64,000 nucleotides of DNA from Aquimarina sediminis (GCF_002895435.1 NZ_POYJ01000005.1:186001-250000), one strand, 5' to 3'. Shown: positions 1 to 9,604, numbered from the stretch's first letter. The notes: a model not told the origin generated them from the letters alone. Numbers and translations are program-made.

Positions 1-170
1 GCAATCTTAAAAAATGGTGAAAGATCTGCAAAACCACTATCGAGAATATTATACTGCCCTTTAAAAACCCACAAGAAAAGCCCATTTAATATCAAAAAAA
101 GGGCAATAACAAGATATCCTACTGTAGAGGAGAAAAAGGTGTTAATTTCTTTTCGTATTAATGCAAACAT
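1..170 (-). CDS. gldF: Gliding motility ABC transporter permease GldF, N-terminal part
   Basis: The reverse-strand ATG at 170 opens a frame that runs off the left edge of the window, giving the first 56 residues. They begin MFALIRKEINTFFSS and continue with a first membrane segment containing GYLVIALFLILNGLFLWVFK. This matches the start of GldF as I know it: a cytoplasmic R-K-E-I stretch, one hydrophobic helix, then an exported loop with the NILDSGFADLSPFF motif. GldF is the membrane permease of the GldA-GldF-GldG ABC transporter needed for gliding in Bacteroidota. Only the N-terminus is visible, so a closely related ABC-2 permease cannot be fully excluded. Confidence 0.85.
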   Translation of the reverse strand, partial: MFALIRKEINTFFSSTVGYLVIALFLILNGLFLWVFKGQYNILDSGFADLSPFFKI

Positions 171-223
171 ATTTAGTTTTGAGTATTATAATTTAAAATT
201 TCCGATAATTAAACCACTTCATT

Positions 224-517
224 TTATAGATCAGCAATAGAATCAACACTCCATGCTTCTGGTTTTTGATTGAATTTATTTTTGGTATTTGCCCAGACTC
301 CTTTGAATAACGTAGAGTTTCGATAGTTATTGAGGTGTGTTTCAGATTCCCAATGACTGTAGGTAAAAAATTGATTTGGTTGATTAATATCTCTTAACAA
401 TTTTAAATGGCTACAACCTTCAAAATTTCTAATCTTGTCTTTATTCTGTTCAAAATTTTCTAAAAAAGCATCAATTTGATCAGAGATAAACCCCATTTTT
501 ACAATTCGTATTATCAT
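224..517 (-). CDS. Small antibiotic biosynthesis monooxygenase-like (ABM fold) protein
   Basis: This is a 97-residue cytoplasmic protein. Starting at the ATG at 517 gives MIIRIVKMGF; an in-frame TTG at 532 would add five residues but is less likely. The pattern FLENFEQNKDKIRNFEGCSHLKLLRD, then F-x-Y-x-H-W-E-S and a conserved F-K-G-V-W stretch, fits the dimeric ferredoxin-like ABM family, in which one beta strand ends in the W-E-S motif. Family members range from monooxygenases to haem-degrading enzymes, and many have no known substrate, so no reaction is assigned. It stands alone, 53 bp upstream of gldF and on the same strand, and may be co-transcribed with it. Confidence 0.75.
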   Translation of the reverse strand: MIIRIVKMGFISDQIDAFLENFEQNKDKIRNFEGCSHLKLLRDINQPNQFFTYSHWESETHLNNYRNSTLFKGVWANTKNKFNQKPEAWSVDSIADL

Positions 518-584
518 TTTTTTAAGTTTCAAAAGGGTAAAGCCATATGGCTTTACTTTTTGTTTTTATTTTTAAGATTTCGGA

Positions 585-1415
585 TTACTCAAAATTAATA
601 CTAACAGTATCCCGGTAATATAACCCAAATAGATTAGATGCTCCGCCAACGGTTTTAGGGTTACTTTTATAAATAGCCAGCTCCAAATATCCTGAAGAAT
701 TAAATATGGCTAGTTTTTTTCCGTCCTCTTCTCGTTTGCTTTTTTCAATATCAAAATTAATAGCATCACTATATCTTTGATATACATTTTCGAATACTGC
801 GGTACGGGCAGTAATTTTAAACTTTCGTCCTTTTCCTATTTTTTCAAATAATTTTCGGGTAATATTAGTAATTAGGTTTCCGTAGTTATCTATATAAATA
901 ATACTACCTACTATTTGCTTATCGCCCAAATTCACAATAGGAGTCATTCCTTTTATTGTTTTAATTTCGGGAATAGTTTTACCAATAACTTCGAGTGTAC
1001 CCCCACGAGCAATATGGCAGGCTACAGTTACAAAAACATCTAATACCGGAAAATTAGAAACTATGGCGTCATGAATATTAATCTCTACAATTTTTTCTGG
1101 ATTAAATTCTGAAGTTATTAAACAGATCAATCCATTATTGGCGCATATGAAATAGTGATCATCTAGTTTTACTGCAATATGTTTATTTTCTGGATGAAGT
1201 TCACTATCAATTCCTACAATATGAATACTCCCTTTTGGGAAATTTTTATATGCATTTTGTATTATATATGCAGCTTCCGTAATATGAAAAGGTGAGATTT
1301 CATGAGATATATCAACAACATTAGCTTCTGGTAATTGGGTGTAAATAGCCCCTTTAACCGCAGATACAAAATGATCTTTGATTCCAAAATCTGTAGTTAG
1401 AGTGATAATTGGCAT
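585..1415 (-). CDS. SAM hydroxide adenosyltransferase (DUF62 family)
   Basis: The protein has 276 residues from the ATG at 1415, beginning MPIITLTTDFGIKD; an upstream in-frame TTG at 1421 adds only two residues. The N-terminal L-T-T-D-F-G motif, the D-I-S-H-E-I-S-P-F segment, and the central CANNGLICL and DNYGNLITNI stretches are the hallmark of the SAM-dependent halogenase/DUF62 family. Bacterial members without a halide-binding insertion hydrolyse S-adenosylmethionine to adenosine and methionine using water as hydroxide donor. Lengths of 260-290 are normal for the family. It is predicted cytosolic and is transcribed divergently from phoH. Confidence 0.85.
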   Translation of the reverse strand: MPIITLTTDFGIKDHFVSAVKGAIYTQLPEANVVDISHEISPFHITEAAYIIQNAYKNFPKGSIHIVGIDSELHPENKHIAVKLDDHYFICANNGLICLITSEFNPEKIVEINIHDAIVSNFPVLDVFVTVACHIARGGTLEVIGKTIPEIKTIKGMTPIVNLGDKQIVGSIIYIDNYGNLITNITRKLFEKIGKGRKFKITARTAVFENVYQRYSDAINFDIEKSKREEDGKKLAIFNSSGYLELAIYKSNPKTVGGASNLFGLYYRDTVSINFE

Positions 1416-1676
1416 GTACAAGAATTGTTAATATCTTTTAGCTGTAAGCGTTTAAAAATATGTAAATTTGTTTTGAAGTTGTTCAAAGTTTTTCTTTGGG
1501 CTGCAAAATGATGATAAAACCATCGTATTTACTGTTTTAATCACTACCTTATGCAGAGATTATATAAGTATTTTGCTTCGTTTTAAATTTTATTTTGTTT
1601 TCCCTACAAAAACTCAAACAACTTTAGCAAACTTAGTCAATCCTAAAAAAAAATCATACTAAAATTCGTATAGCTT

Positions 1677-2633
1677 TTGAACGAACTTATTATTGAACTT
1701 ACAGAAATCAATCCGAGAGAGTTTTTCGGACTTCAGAATAGCAATATTCAGTTATTAAAAAAATACTTCCCAAAGCTTAAAATTGTTGCCAGAGGTAGCA
1801 AGATGAAAGTATATGGAGATGAAGACATGCTCGAAGAGTTTGACATACGTCTTAATATGCTTCTTGAGCATTTTAGTAAATATAATAAACTGGATGAAAA
1901 CGTAATTGAGCGAGTACTAACCAGTGATAGTAAAGAAGACTATGAGACATCTGCTAATAGTGGAGAGACTTTAGTTCATGGAGTAGGAGGTAAGCTTATT
2001 AAAGCCCAGACTGCCAATCAACGCAAGCTAGTAGAATCGTGTAATAAAAATGACATGGTTTTTGCTATTGGACCTGCGGGTACAGGAAAAACATATACGG
2101 GAGTAGCACTGGCAGTAAGGGCATTAAAAGAAAAACAGGTGAGACGTATTATTCTTACTCGACCGGCAGTTGAAGCAGGAGAGAATTTAGGGTTTTTACC
2201 AGGTGATCTTAAAGAAAAATTAGATCCTTATATGCAGCCTCTCTATGATGCTTTGCGCGATATGATACCACCAGAGAAACTAGACAGTTTTATAGAAAAA
2301 GGAGTTATTCAAATTGCTCCTATGGCGTTTATGAGGGGTAGAACACTGGATAACGCTTTTGTCATTCTTGATGAGGCACAAAACACAACCCATGCTCAGA
2401 TGAAAATGTTTCTGACTCGTATGGGGAAAAATGCTAAGTTTATTATAACAGGAGATCCGGGGCAAATTGACCTACCTAGAAGAGTCACTTCTGGACTTAA
2501 AGAAGCTTTGCTGGTTCTAAAGAATATTCAAGGAATCGGCATGATTTATCTGGATGATAAAGATGTTATTCGCCATAAATTGGTGAAAAAAGTAATTTCA
2601 GCATATAAAGAAATTGAAAACAGAAATGGATAG
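1677..2633 (+). CDS. phoH: PhoH family ATPase
   Basis: This 318-residue cytoplasmic protein has a Walker A motif GPAGTGKT near residue 132 and a Walker B motif FVILDEAQN near residue 225. These are typical of the PhoH-like superfamily, linked to RNA metabolism and phosphate stress in other bacteria. The N-terminal 100 residues contain the KH-like segment (VARGSKMKVYGDEDMLEEF) seen in the PhoH/YbeZ subgroup. The start is a TTG at 1677, chosen because the conserved N-terminus MNELIIELTEINP begins exactly there and no in-frame ATG precedes the conserved region. It is followed by purC after a 140-bp gap. Confidence 0.93.
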   Translation: MNELIIELTEINPREFFGLQNSNIQLLKKYFPKLKIVARGSKMKVYGDEDMLEEFDIRLNMLLEHFSKYNKLDENVIERVLTSDSKEDYETSANSGETLVHGVGGKLIKAQTANQRKLVESCNKNDMVFAIGPAGTGKTYTGVALAVRALKEKQVRRIILTRPAVEAGENLGFLPGDLKEKLDPYMQPLYDALRDMIPPEKLDSFIEKGVIQIAPMAFMRGRTLDNAFVILDEAQNTTHAQMKMFLTRMGKNAKFIITGDPGQIDLPRRVTSGLKEALLVLKNIQGIGMIYLDDKDVIRHKLVKKVISAYKEIENRNG

Positions 2634-2720
2634 TTTTTTAGTAGTAAAGTAGGAGAGGTATTATATTGTGTTAATATTGTTTATATGTTATCTAAGCAAA
2701 TAATCCAAATGATAGCACAT

Positions 2721-2759
2721 AGTAACTCAAGTACTTTTAGACTAAGTGACTCAAATACT
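2721..2759 (+). repeat. Imperfect 15-bp tandem repeat just upstream of purC
   Basis: AGTAACTCAAGTACT (2721-2735) and AGTGACTCAAATACT (2745-2759) agree at 13 of 15 positions and start 24 bp apart. The second copy ends 14 bp before the purC ATG. This could be a two-site operator or part of the leader. Function is unknown and inferred only from position. Confidence 0.4.
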
Positions 2760-2773
2760 CACAAACTAATATA

Positions 2774-3721
2774 ATGAATACAATAGTAGATACAAACTAC
2801 GATTTTCCTAATCAAAAATCAGTTTATAAAGGAAAAGTAAGAGAAGTCTATAATATAGGAGATAAACTTTTGGTAATGATAGCTACCGATCGTTTATCAG
2901 CATTTGATGTAGTAATGCCAAGGGGAATCCCTTTTAAAGGACAAATTCTTAATCAGATCGCAACCAAAATGATGAAAGAAACCGAAGATTTGGTGCCAAA
3001 TTGGTTGATTGATACTCCGGATCCTAATGTTGCTGTAGGGCATTTATGTACACCTTTTAAAGTAGAAATGGTGATTAGAGGGTATCTATCTGGTCATGCT
3101 GCTCGTGAGTACAAGGCAGGTAAACGAATATTGTGCGGTGTAGCAATGCCCGAAGGAATGAAAGAAAACGATAAATTTCCTGAGCCGATCATTACTCCTT
3201 CTACCAAAGCAGATAATGGCGAGCACGATGAAGACATCTCAAGAGAAGAAATACTATCTAAAGGAATTGTCTCTGAAGAAGATTATCTCATCTTAGAAGA
3301 TTACACCAAAAAGCTTTTTCTAAGAGGAACAGAGATAGCTGCAAAACGAGGATTGATTTTAGTAGATACCAAATATGAATTTGGAAAAACAAAGGACGGT
3401 AAAATTGTATTGATTGATGAAATACATACTCCTGATTCTTCAAGATATTTTTATGCCGATGGATATCAAGAACGACAACAAAAGGAAGAACCTCAAAAAC
3501 AATTATCTAAAGAATTTGTAAGACAATGGTTGATCGGTAATGGATTTCAAGGAAAAGAAGGACAGCAGATCCCTGAAATGTCTGATGAATATGTAAATTC
3601 TGTTTCAGAACGTTATATCGAACTATATGAAAATATAACAGGAACACCTTTTTCAAAAGGTGATGTTTCTAGTATACATGAACGTGTAGAAAATAATGTA
3701 TTAGAGTATTTAGGTAAATAG
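2774..3721 (+). CDS. purC: Phosphoribosylaminoimidazole-succinocarboxamide synthase
   Basis: PurC (SAICAR synthetase) is a cytosolic enzyme of de novo purine synthesis that joins CAIR and aspartate with ATP. The 315-residue length fits the longer PurC form found in Bacteroidota and eukaryotes. The motifs [23 protein letters not shown] (SAICAR signature 1) and [11 protein letters not shown] followed by [13 protein letters not shown] (signature 2) are all present. The start ATG at 2774 gives [13 protein letters not shown] strong terminator follows, so purC is probably the last gene of its transcript. Two 15-bp direct repeats lie immediately upstream. Confidence 0.97.
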   Translation: MNTIVDTNYDFPNQKSVYKGKVREVYNIGDKLLVMIATDRLSAFDVVMPRGIPFKGQILNQIATKMMKETEDLVPNWLIDTPDPNVAVGHLCTPFKVEMVIRGYLSGHAAREYKAGKRILCGVAMPEGMKENDKFPEPIITPSTKADNGEHDEDISREEILSKGIVSEEDYLILEDYTKKLFLRGTEIAAKRGLILVDTKYEFGKTKDGKIVLIDEIHTPDSSRYFYADGYQERQQKEEPQKQLSKEFVRQWLIGNGFQGKEGQQIPEMSDEYVNSVSERYIELYENITGTPFSKGDVSSIHERVENNVLEYLGK

Positions 3722-3748
3722 AATACTATATTTTATTTAAGTTTAAAT

Positions 3749-3790
3749 AAACAAGGTCGTGTAATATCTTTTATACGACCTTGTTTTTTT
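3749..3790 (+). terminator. Rho-independent terminator after purC
   Basis: An 11-bp perfect stem, AACAAGGTCGT (3750-3760) with ACGACCTTGTT (3775-3785), is followed by a run of T to 3790. Confidence 0.85.
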
Positions 3791-3980
3791 ATGAACTAAT
3801 GTGTCTAACCTAGATGTATTGATTATCTGATCTTTAAGTCGATTATTAAATATATTAATAGTGTATAGATTAACGAAGAAAAATGGATGAACCAAGCCCG
3901 CTAATTAGGTCTGTTACCCCTATTCAATATTTATATTAACCCGTTTTTAGGGAGCAAGTTAGATCACTATGTTATCTGTT

Positions 3981-4979
3981 TTATAACCCTAATTTATGAT
4001 TTATGGCTTTAAAAGTTTTTCTAACAAACTTTGGAGGCTCAAACCTGTAACCGAAATAGACTTTTGCAAAGACTTTGTTATTATTCACTGTAGTTTTCTC
4101 ATCTTCTTTGATCCAAGACTTGTTAAAATTAAAATTCGCCCCAAAAACAATTTTTCGGGAACTATAGCCCACTTGAAGACCACTGTTCAAAAAAGTTGTT
4201 AGGGCTGTGAATTTTTCGATATTGGTACCTACATTATAGCTCGTATATCGAATCCCTAAAGAAGGTGATATATAAGGTGCAGCAAACCAATTTTTATAAA
4301 TCACCCATGTGTAATAGTAATCAGCGGCTAACCTTACATCATAATTGTTTTCGAACGTCTTTTCACCATTTGTAGTGTTGGATTTTCTATTGTAACCATA
4401 ATGAAGTGTTGGAATAAGACTACCTGCACTCTTTCTTTGCCATTCTGTATTGTAAGTTACATTGCGCAACGAGAATTTTGGATTCAATACATAAGAGGTA
4501 GACCCACCCCAAAATATTGTTTTCAAGTTTGGAAATTGAATATATGCATCTTGACCTCTAATCCAGTTTGGTACGAAATCTACCGTGTTCTCTACATAAA
4601 ACCCTTGATTTTTAGTGTATTGAACGCTTTGTGTCCAGTTGCCGAAAAAGAACCGAAACTTATAATCAGTAAAGGAAGATTTTCCACGAAGGCCATCATC
4701 ATTATTGTCAGGTAAGAATTTTGGAGCAAAACCAATACTAATCCCTAAAAATTCATAATCTAGGGATAAGCTCAGCTTGTATTGATTATTTGTCCGTATT
4801 TTGAATTCGTCTGTAGCTCCCCTAATAATTGAAAAAGATTCAGATTGGGTATCAATATTCACTTTTGTTACCATTTTATCTACAAAAGACAATATGCCCG
4901 TTGAATCTTGTTCCTTTTTGTTTTGCCCAAATATAGGTTCAAGACAAAGTATTATGGCTAAAAGGAGTATAGTTTTCAA
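3981..4979 (-). CDS. DUF4421-like outer-membrane beta-barrel protein
   Basis: The protein has 332 residues with an N-terminal signal peptide (MKTILLLAIILCLEPIFGQ). The mature part has alternating beta-strand patterns throughout and ends in an aromatic-rich strand region, consistent with an outer-membrane barrel. The D-S-x-G-I-L-S-F-V-D-K-M-V-T-K-V-N-I-D-T opening and the L-S-L-S-L-D-Y-E-F-L-G-I-S-I-G-F-A-P stretch resemble the Bacteroidota DUF4421 family, whose function is unknown. It is monocistronic, and its C-terminus faces the purC terminator region. The family name is given from memory of the pattern; the localisation is the safer call. Confidence 0.65.
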   Translation of the reverse strand: MKTILLLAIILCLEPIFGQNKKEQDSTGILSFVDKMVTKVNIDTQSESFSIIRGATDEFKIRTNNQYKLSLSLDYEFLGISIGFAPKFLPDNNDDGLRGKSSFTDYKFRFFFGNWTQSVQYTKNQGFYVENTVDFVPNWIRGQDAYIQFPNLKTIFWGGSTSYVLNPKFSLRNVTYNTEWQRKSAGSLIPTLHYGYNRKSNTTNGEKTFENNYDVRLAADYYYTWVIYKNWFAAPYISPSLGIRYTSYNVGTNIEKFTALTTFLNSGLQVGYSSRKIVFGANFNFNKSWIKEDEKTTVNNNKVFAKVYFGYRFEPPKFVRKTFKAINHKLGL

Positions 4980-5102
4980 TAGTTATATATTAAGACCAAA
5001 ACCCTTCATGCCAAAAGATTTTGTTATGATTTTTAGTTTAACTCATCTATCAGAAAACAGTGAGTAAAGAACAAGCAATAAAAGAAACCTAATATTTCAT
5101 TA

Positions 5103-5507
5103 TTAAGCAACTTTGTATTCTAATAATTGAGCGTTGTCTAGTAATCGCTCTTTTACAATATGCATCATACGTTTGTTTAGAGCTGATGAATTTTTGGTAT
5201 ATAGTAGGTATTCTTCTACAGTAAACTGCCCTATGATCATTCCTTTAAGGCTATTCCTAAATTTCATGTCTTTTTGAATTGCATTTTCTATAAAATCAAA
5301 ACGTTTTTCTAGAGACAATTCGTAGAAAGTATTTTTCCTTTTCTTTATATAATTTTTAAAAACTTCAATTAACAAATCTCCTTGTAACTTAATAATAGGG
5401 CGAATGGTCTTATTCTGAAATTGTTCGTCATTAGACATGTTTTCAGAAACTCTTGCATTTAATAATTGCGGACGTATTGCCAATAAATTTGATTCCCTGT
5501 TTTCCAT
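5103..5507 (-). CDS. Conserved flavobacterial protein, often mislabelled glyoxalase
   Basis: This 134-residue cytoplasmic protein begins MENRESNLLAIRPQLL and is rich in charged helices. It contains the segments NKTIRPIIKLQGDLL, FKNYIKKRKNTFYELS and GMIIGQFTVEEYLLY, which I recognise as conserved in a short protein found across Flavobacteriaceae. Some databases call it glyoxalase, but no metal-binding H/E pattern of the glyoxalase fold is visible, so that name should not be trusted. No transmembrane segment or signal peptide is present. It stands alone between a membrane protein gene and a terminator. Confidence 0.75.
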   Translation of the reverse strand: MENRESNLLAIRPQLLNARVSENMSNDEQFQNKTIRPIIKLQGDLLIEVFKNYIKKRKNTFYELSLEKRFDFIENAIQKDMKFRNSLKGMIIGQFTVEEYLLYTKNSSALNKRMMHIVKERLLDNAQLLEYKVA

Positions 5508-5682
5508 AATAATGAAGGTTTACTAAAAATAGTTATTTGTAAGACTCAAAAATCAAGACTCTTGTTAGAGTTTTAAACGACTTATAAACAATAAGAATGT
5601 TACAGGATTTAGACATATTTTCTTTTGCTAATCTATTGTTTTGATTTCCTAAGTGTATTAACTTAATAATAACTTATATATA

Positions 5683-5709
5683 TAAAAGCCCTCTGTAAGA
5701 GGGCTTTTA
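5683..5709 (-). terminator. Terminator downstream of the sortilin-like gene
   Basis: An 11-bp perfect hairpin pairs 5683-5693 with 5699-5709 (AAAAGCCCTC / GAGGGCTTTT) with a 5-nt loop. It lies 23 bp past the stop of the gene ending at 5732 and reads into TTTTATATATA on the minus strand. The symmetrical U/A tracts make it potentially bidirectional. Confidence 0.85.
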
Positions 5710-5731
5710 GAACAAAATAAAATTTCAATTT

Positions 5732-8700
5732 TTATTTACTTAGAAACTCTTGTTTAGTTAAAATTTGAGCAGGAGTATCACCAGCTTTAGTAAGATACTT
5801 GTTTAGTTTAGCGATTTGTTTACCATTTATTTTTTCGTAAGTCGCTTTACCTTCATTTAGTCTAGTTTCTAACACTTCTTTGTTTTCTAACTTCGCGAAC
5901 GAAGGTTTTTCAAATTGATTAGCCACTTCACCATACAACTTTGAAAGTTTTTCTCTTAGTTGCGGTTCTGCTTCGGCAACGTAATTATCTCCTGTTGTGA
6001 CCACCAAAGTTTCTTTTAAGGCGTTTAACTCTTTTATTACTGCCGAAGTAACTTTTTGAGAAGCTGGATCTTTTTTATTCAAAGCTTCCGCTTTTTTAAT
6101 ATTCTCATCTATTTTATATACCAGATAAGCAAGATCTTCCATGTCGTTAAACAATTCTTGTGTTGCATTCTTATGAGAAATTCTTTCTTTTTCTGTTATT
6201 ATAGAAGTAGGATCATTTTGTAATGTTATAGTACTTTCATATTGTTTTTTACCTTTGGTAAGTACTATTTTGTATTTGCCAGCTGAAGCCCTAGGAGCTG
6301 TAAATCCGCCAAAGGTAAATGTTTTTCCTGCAGCGACTTTTGGTCCTTTTTTTCTAAAGTTCCAATCTACAATATTGATTCCCTTGGATTTTCCGGGAAC
6401 AAGGTCTATGATTTTATTACCTTTTTCATCCTGAATAGAAAGGGTCATTTTTCCAAAAGTATGCCTCTTTTTGAGATAGTAGATTATTTTTGCAGAAGAC
6501 CCTGGGTTATCTCCTTTAAATTGAAGTTCTGTACTTCCTCCGCCAAATCCACCTTCTTCTTTAATGATTGACGGCTTAGCCGCAAAAAAGTGTACATCTT
6601 TAGAGAGCATTTCTTGATTGATTTGTCGTAATGGAGAAATATCATCAATAATGATAACTCCTCTACCATGTGTTCCTAATACTAAATCATTGGTTTTTTT
6701 CTGTAAATCAATAAAATGTACTGCAGTTGCAGGCATGTTATTAGTGAATCGAGACCAGTTTTTACCGCCATCAATAGTAATAAACAGCCCAAATTCGGTA
6801 CCTAGATATAGTAAATCTTCTTTTACATAATCTTCCTGAATATTTCTTGCAAATCCTTTAATATCACTAGTAGCCAGAGATTTCCATGTTTTTCCAAAAT
6901 CAGAGGTTTTGTAGACATAGGTATTCATATCGCCAGATGTATGTCCATCAAATACGGCGTAAGCAGTTCCTTTGTTATGAACACTAGCTTCAATATGATA
7001 TACCCAGGTATTTTTTGGAAGCCCTTCAATATTAGCAACAGTATTGGTCCAGGTAGTACCTCCATCTTGAGTAACCTGTACATTGCCATCATCGGTTCCT
7101 ATCCAAATTATTTTTTCATCAATAGGAGATTCTGCGATGGTGAAGATAGTGGTGTGCGTTTCTGCACCAGATTTATCGACAGAGATACCTCCAGATTCTT
7201 TATCCTGTTTTGCTGGGTCATTGGTAGTAAGATCTGGTGATATTTTTTTCCAATTATCTCCCATGTCTTCACTTACATGAAGAAACTGACTAGCCATATA
7301 GAAACGATTAGGCTGATGGCTACTTACTGCCATTGGTGCATTCCAGTTAAATCGTAAATCAGCTTCTCCTTTTATAGGAAGGGGTTGAATATTTTTTGTG
7401 TAGTTTTTATCTACATCGTATCTCCATACATTTTGCGCTCCTTGCATTTCAGAATAAATAATATTCTTTGTAGGGTGTTTTAAGACTCTAAATCCATCTC
7501 CATATCCAACAGGATTCCAATCACGTGCTTCTATACCGCCTGGAGAGGATGAAGGACCCCACCATGATCCATTATCTTGTAGACCTCCATAGATATTATA
7601 GGGTTCTTCATTATCCACACTAATGTGGTAAAATTGTGAAACAGGTAAGTTATCTACCATATCCATAGTAGATCCGCCATCCCAACTTCTGTATACACCA
7701 CCATCTGTTCCTACATACATTCTATCAGAGTTATTAATATCAAATACGATATCATGTATATCGGCATGCATGTTTCCTAGATTTTTAAAAGTCTTACCAC
7801 CATCTCTGGAGATAGAACCAAATAATCCTCCTTTTACAAGAATATCCGGATTTTTAGGATCAACAACTAATCTCGAAAAATAAAATGGTCTAACAACTAA
7901 CCCAAAGTCTCCATTAAGAAGTTTCCAGCTAGCTCCTGCATCTTCAGAACGATAAAGCCCTTTATTTTCTTTGCTTTCTATTACACTATAGATTATTTGA
8001 GGGTTTGATGGCGCAATTGCCAAAGCAAATCTTCCTAAGTCTCCTTCTGGAAAACCATTGTGGATTTTATTCCATGTTTTTCCTGCATCAGTAGATTTAT
8101 ATAGAGCGCTATTGGCTCCACCAGAATTAAATCCCCATGCAGTTCTTCTGAATTCCCACATGGCAGCATAGAGTGTATTTGGATTTTTTGGATCCATGAT
8201 AATATCTGTAGCCCCTGTTTTTTGATTGACATAAAGAATTTTTTCCCATGTTTTTCCACCATCTATGGTTTTATAAACTCCTCTTTCTTCGCTATCTCCC
8301 CATAGAGCTCCTAATACACCAACATAAATTTCATTAGAGTTTTTGGGATTGATTTCAATACTACTTATTCGTTCAGAGTTTTCGAAGCCCATTTTTTTCC
8401 AGTTAGAACCTCCGTCTGTAGATTTGTACAAACCGTCTCCTATTGAAACACTATTTCTAGTCCAGATTTCTCCGGTTCCTACCCAAACTGTATTGTCAGG
8501 ATCATTAGGATCTACTTTGACTACACCTATTGATTGGGCGTGATCATCGAATATAGATGCAAAACTGGCTCCCCCATTAGAAGACTTCCAGACACCACCT
8601 CCGGCAGTACCGGCATATAAGATTCTATCGTTGGTTGGGTGATTTTCTAAGTCTATAATTCGACCGCTCATTAGTGCAGGACCGATTTGTCTGGCTTTAA

Positions 8701-8800
8701 GGTTGCCAAATAATTCTTTACCTTTTAGAACGACTTCTTGTGCTTGCAAGTGTATGGAAAAGAGTATAGCCAAGCTTGCAATTATAAATTTTCTGTTCAT
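5732..8800 (-). CDS. Sortilin/VPS10-like BNR-repeat beta-propeller protein (secreted)
   Basis: This 1022-residue protein has a signal peptide (MNRKFIIASLAILFSIHLQAQ). Residues about 30-720 carry repeated bacterial-neuraminidase-type blades with the S-x-D-x-G-x-x-W pattern (SSNGGASF, STDGGSNWKK, TIDGGKTWEK, STDAGKTWNK, SEDAGASWKL, TSDFGKTWKS, TIDGGKNWSR). This predicts one or two beta-propellers. The C-terminal about 300 residues hold a beta-sandwich-like region (residues about 760-880) and a charged helical tail. Databases usually label such proteins glycosyl hydrolase or sortilin, but no catalytic residues are evident, so binding or a scaffold role is as likely. It is predicted to be exported to the periplasm or cell surface. 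Confidence 0.85.
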   Translation of the reverse strand: MNRKFIIASLAILFSIHLQAQEVVLKGKELFGNLKARQIGPALMSGRIIDLENHPTNDRILYAGTAGGGVWKSSNGGASFASIFDDHAQSIGVVKVDPNDPDNTVWVGTGEIWTRNSVSIGDGLYKSTDGGSNWKKMGFENSERISSIEINPKNSNEIYVGVLGALWGDSEERGVYKTIDGGKTWEKILYVNQKTGATDIIMDPKNPNTLYAAMWEFRRTAWGFNSGGANSALYKSTDAGKTWNKIHNGFPEGDLGRFALAIAPSNPQIIYSVIESKENKGLYRSEDAGASWKLLNGDFGLVVRPFYFSRLVVDPKNPDILVKGGLFGSISRDGGKTFKNLGNMHADIHDIVFDINNSDRMYVGTDGGVYRSWDGGSTMDMVDNLPVSQFYHISVDNEEPYNIYGGLQDNGSWWGPSSSPGGIEARDWNPVGYGDGFRVLKHPTKNIIYSEMQGAQNVWRYDVDKNYTKNIQPLPIKGEADLRFNWNAPMAVSSHQPNRFYMASQFLHVSEDMGDNWKKISPDLTTNDPAKQDKESGGISVDKSGAETHTTIFTIAESPIDEKIIWIGTDDGNVQVTQDGGTTWTNTVANIEGLPKNTWVYHIEASVHNKGTAYAVFDGHTSGDMNTYVYKTSDFGKTWKSLATSDIKGFARNIQEDYVKEDLLYLGTEFGLFITIDGGKNWSRFTNNMPATAVHFIDLQKKTNDLVLGTHGRGVIIIDDISPLRQINQEMLSKDVHFFAAKPSIIKEEGGFGGGSTELQFKGDNPGSSAKIIYYLKKRHTFGKMTLSIQDEKGNKIIDLVPGKSKGINIVDWNFRKKGPKVAAGKTFTFGGFTAPRASAGKYKIVLTKGKKQYESTITLQNDPTSIITEKERISHKNATQELFNDMEDLAYLVYKIDENIKKAEALNKKDPASQKVTSAVIKELNALKETLVVTTGDNYVAEAEPQLREKLSKLYGEVANQFEKPSFAKLENKEVLETRLNEGKATYEKINGKQIAKLNKYLTKAGDTPAQILTKQEFLSK

Positions 8801-8821
8801 AATTACTGGTTGTTTATTTAG

Positions 8822-8855
8822 AATAAAAAATCCCCAATGTTTTAATTTGGGGATT
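8822..8855 (-). terminator. Terminator after the LolA-like gene
   Basis: A perfect 9-bp stem, AATCCCCAA (8829-8837) with TTGGGGATT (8847-8855), reads into a TTTTTTATTC tract on the minus strand. It sits between the gene ending at 8867 and the next minus-strand gene starting at 8800, so it partly or fully separates their transcripts. Confidence 0.8.
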
Positions 8856-8866
8856 ATGATTTGTGA

Positions 8867-9604
8867 TTATTTTCCTTCAGGAAAAGTAAATAAAGTTTCT
8901 TCTAATTCTGGATTGAGAACAAATTCTTTAAAATCCATGCTCTGGAAATCACTACTCTGAGAAAAAGGGAAGTATAAACCTTCTACTTCTTGGTAGTCGC
9001 TAATAGACATTTTTATTTTTTGCCCTTTCATAGGTCCTTCATTAATTTGTTCTTCAACTATAATAGGGACAAAGTTTTCTGTATCAAAATAGTAATGAGA
9101 TATATTTGGTTGTGATTGACCATTAACCATAATAGGATCTTTTGTAACTTTTATTTTGAATGTATCCGTACCATCTACAGTTTCATTTCCGATAAGTTCT
9201 ACAGTATATCCTTTTTCTTTATAGTTTAGGAATGGTGAAGGCCAGTCTTTGGATTGTTTTTTCATGTTTTCGGTAGCTTCATTGTCACTTTTTTCAGCTT
9301 CCATTGTCATTTGGTTTCTAGACCAAGAAGTTTCACCGTCATACGCTGCCCATACCATTTTATTCCCCTGTAATTCAATAGTAGTTGCCTGGCGTCCATC
9401 TTTCATCATAACTTGCTCGAATGGGATTTCCATATTTTGCATTTTCATTACCCCCTTCATGGTAATACCTTCTAGCTTTTGCCAATTTTCTTTTCCTCCC
9501 GTATTTTCGAAGTAATTGTCAATTATTTCATCCGCAGTTTGTGCGTAAAAAGATGTTGAAATAGCTAATATCATAGCTACCAGAATAGATTTTAAAGCGC
9601 TCAT
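8867..9604 (-). CDS. Exported LolA-like outer-membrane lipoprotein-sorting family protein
   Basis: The protein has 245 residues with a signal peptide ending near A-Q (MSALKSILVAMILAISTSFYAQ). The mature protein starts TADEIIDNYFENTGGKENWQKLEGI and continues with alternating beta strands (MKMQNMEIPFEQVMMKDGRQ, YDGETSWSRN, YYFDTENFVPI, SDYQEVEGLYFPF). This is the pattern of the LolA/LppX-type half-barrel proteins common in Bacteroidota, which bind lipids or lipoproteins in the periplasm. It is distinct from the canonical LolA-like gene at 62294. A ligand cannot be assigned. It lies upstream of the sortilin-like gene on the same strand, with a terminator between them. Confidence 0.7.
   Translation of the reverse strand: MSALKSILVAMILAISTSFYAQTADEIIDNYFENTGGKENWQKLEGITMKGVMKMQNMEIPFEQVMMKDGRQATTIELQGNKMVWAAYDGETSWSRNQMTMEAEKSDNEATENMKKQSKDWPSPFLNYKEKGYTVELIGNETVDGTDTFKIKVTKDPIMVNGQSQPNISHYYFDTENFVPIIVEEQINEGPMKGQKIKMSISDYQEVEGLYFPFSQSSDFQSMDFKEFVLNPELEETLFTFPEGK

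Noticed and set aside
5103-5507. Glyoxalase annotation for the 134-residue protein
   Set aside because: No metal-binding His/Glu pattern of the glyoxalase/VOC fold is present.
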